Below are positions 63,763 through 64,000 of a stretch of DNA of 64,000 nt, one piece after another (the first letter of the stretch is position 1; every line of letters starts with the position of its first letter). The DNA is taken from the NCBI GenBank assembly GCA_004294225.1, contig REBA01000009.1, positions 62,001-126,000 on the forward strand, written 5' to 3'. The position numbers and the translations under genes are program-made. The DNA comes from Cytophagales bacterium. Its GTDB lineage: Bacteria; Bacteroidota; Bacteroidia; Cytophagales; Cytophagaceae. The notes under the pieces were generated by a model. It had not been told where the DNA came from and searched no databases. It worked only from the letters and a program-made list of their open reading frames with translations.

Positions 63763-64000
63763 ATGGCATTCGAGTTTTTAAATAAGTTGAGTAATCTTCA
63801 ACAAAGAACTATAGCGGGTTTGAGTGGTGCTATAGTAATGGTTAGCATGATTTATTTTAATGAGTGGACTTACTTTGCTTTGTTTTTCGGCATCACTTAT
63901 TTAGTACTTAAAGAATTTTACAATCTTATTCAACAAGCAGGAATCAAGCCTAATAAGTATTATGGGTTGATATCAGGGATGAGTATTTTTACACTTATAT
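63763..64000 (+). CDS. cdsA: phosphatidate cytidylyltransferase, N-terminal part
   Basis: The frame from ATG 63763 is open to the window edge, giving 79 residues. It begins MAFEFLNKLSNLQQRTIAGL and continues with a membrane span and FGITYLVLKEFYNLIQQAGI, the N-terminal pattern of CdsA, which makes CDP-diacylglycerol from phosphatidate and CTP. The conserved catalytic C-terminus is outside the window, so the call rests on the N-terminus. It is divergent from cysS with 268 bases between, which hold no other gene I can see. Confidence 0.7.
   Translation, partial: MAFEFLNKLSNLQQRTIAGLSGAIVMVSMIYFNEWTYFALFFGITYLVLKEFYNLIQQAGIKPNKYYGLISGMSIFTLI

Overview
The window is AT-rich chromosomal DNA from a member of the Bacteroidota. 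Four things point there: several secreted proteins end in type IX secretion (T9SS) sorting domains; two tRNA genes and recA have promoters of the form TTTG-N19-TAnnTTTG, the form described for this phylum; there is a DUF2027-Smr protein and a RhaI-type rhamnose cluster; and ribosome binding sites are mostly weak. I cannot name a genus. Most of the window is ordinary core genome with short accessory stretches between core blocks.

Layout. 0-14 kb: ilvE, a CXXCH/T9SS two-gene unit, a Nudix hydrolase, gcvT-comB-DUF2750, an FMN reductase, glpD, a membrane glycosyltransferase, mscL, a saccharopine dehydrogenase-like gene, recA, a DUF1080 lipoprotein and a YjdI-like ferredoxin. 14.2-26.2 kb: a mosaic bounded by two inverted copies of a 205-bp repeat. 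It holds two tandem polysaccharide deacetylases with T9SS tails, a relic of a 2'-5' RNA ligase-like gene, a thioredoxin-like T9SS protein, the run hemL-proC-beta-barrel-S41 peptidase, tRNA-Glu, and a short cassette-like block of GAC-rich orphan genes whose junctions share CGnTAACAG. An IS30-like transposase relic lies just outside the left repeat. 26.2-40.2 kb: a perR-ahpC operon with a visible promoter and palindromic operator, an acyltransferase-desaturase-DUF2279-Smr run, an OmpA/PD40/TPR protein, an HtrA protease, GH3-dxr-rseP and another membrane glycosyltransferase.

40.2-44.2 kb: a family of duplicated lipoprotein genes, one with an 18-copy 15-bp tandem repeat and one reduced to a relic, followed by an Fn3/T9SS protein. 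44.3-51.2 kb: L-rhamnose catabolism, with isomerase and kinase on the minus strand, a fused aldolase-dehydrogenase diverging from them, and a membrane-bound AraC-type regulator directly downstream of the kinase. 51.2-64 kb: an M48 protease, hldD, a QueD-like gene, a 1416-residue exported TPR-CHAT protein, tRNA-Leu, a GC-rich structured repeat, a small secreted orphan, the operon cysS-M28 peptidase-RDD-conserved protein, and the start of cdsA.

The most noteworthy items are the cassette-like block with a constant 31-bp junction-to-start spacing, the inverted 205-bp repeats around an 11.2-kb segment, the repeat-bearing lipoprotein family, the exported CHAT protein and the regulator linked to rhamnose genes. 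I did not find a complete, clearly new multi-gene system.
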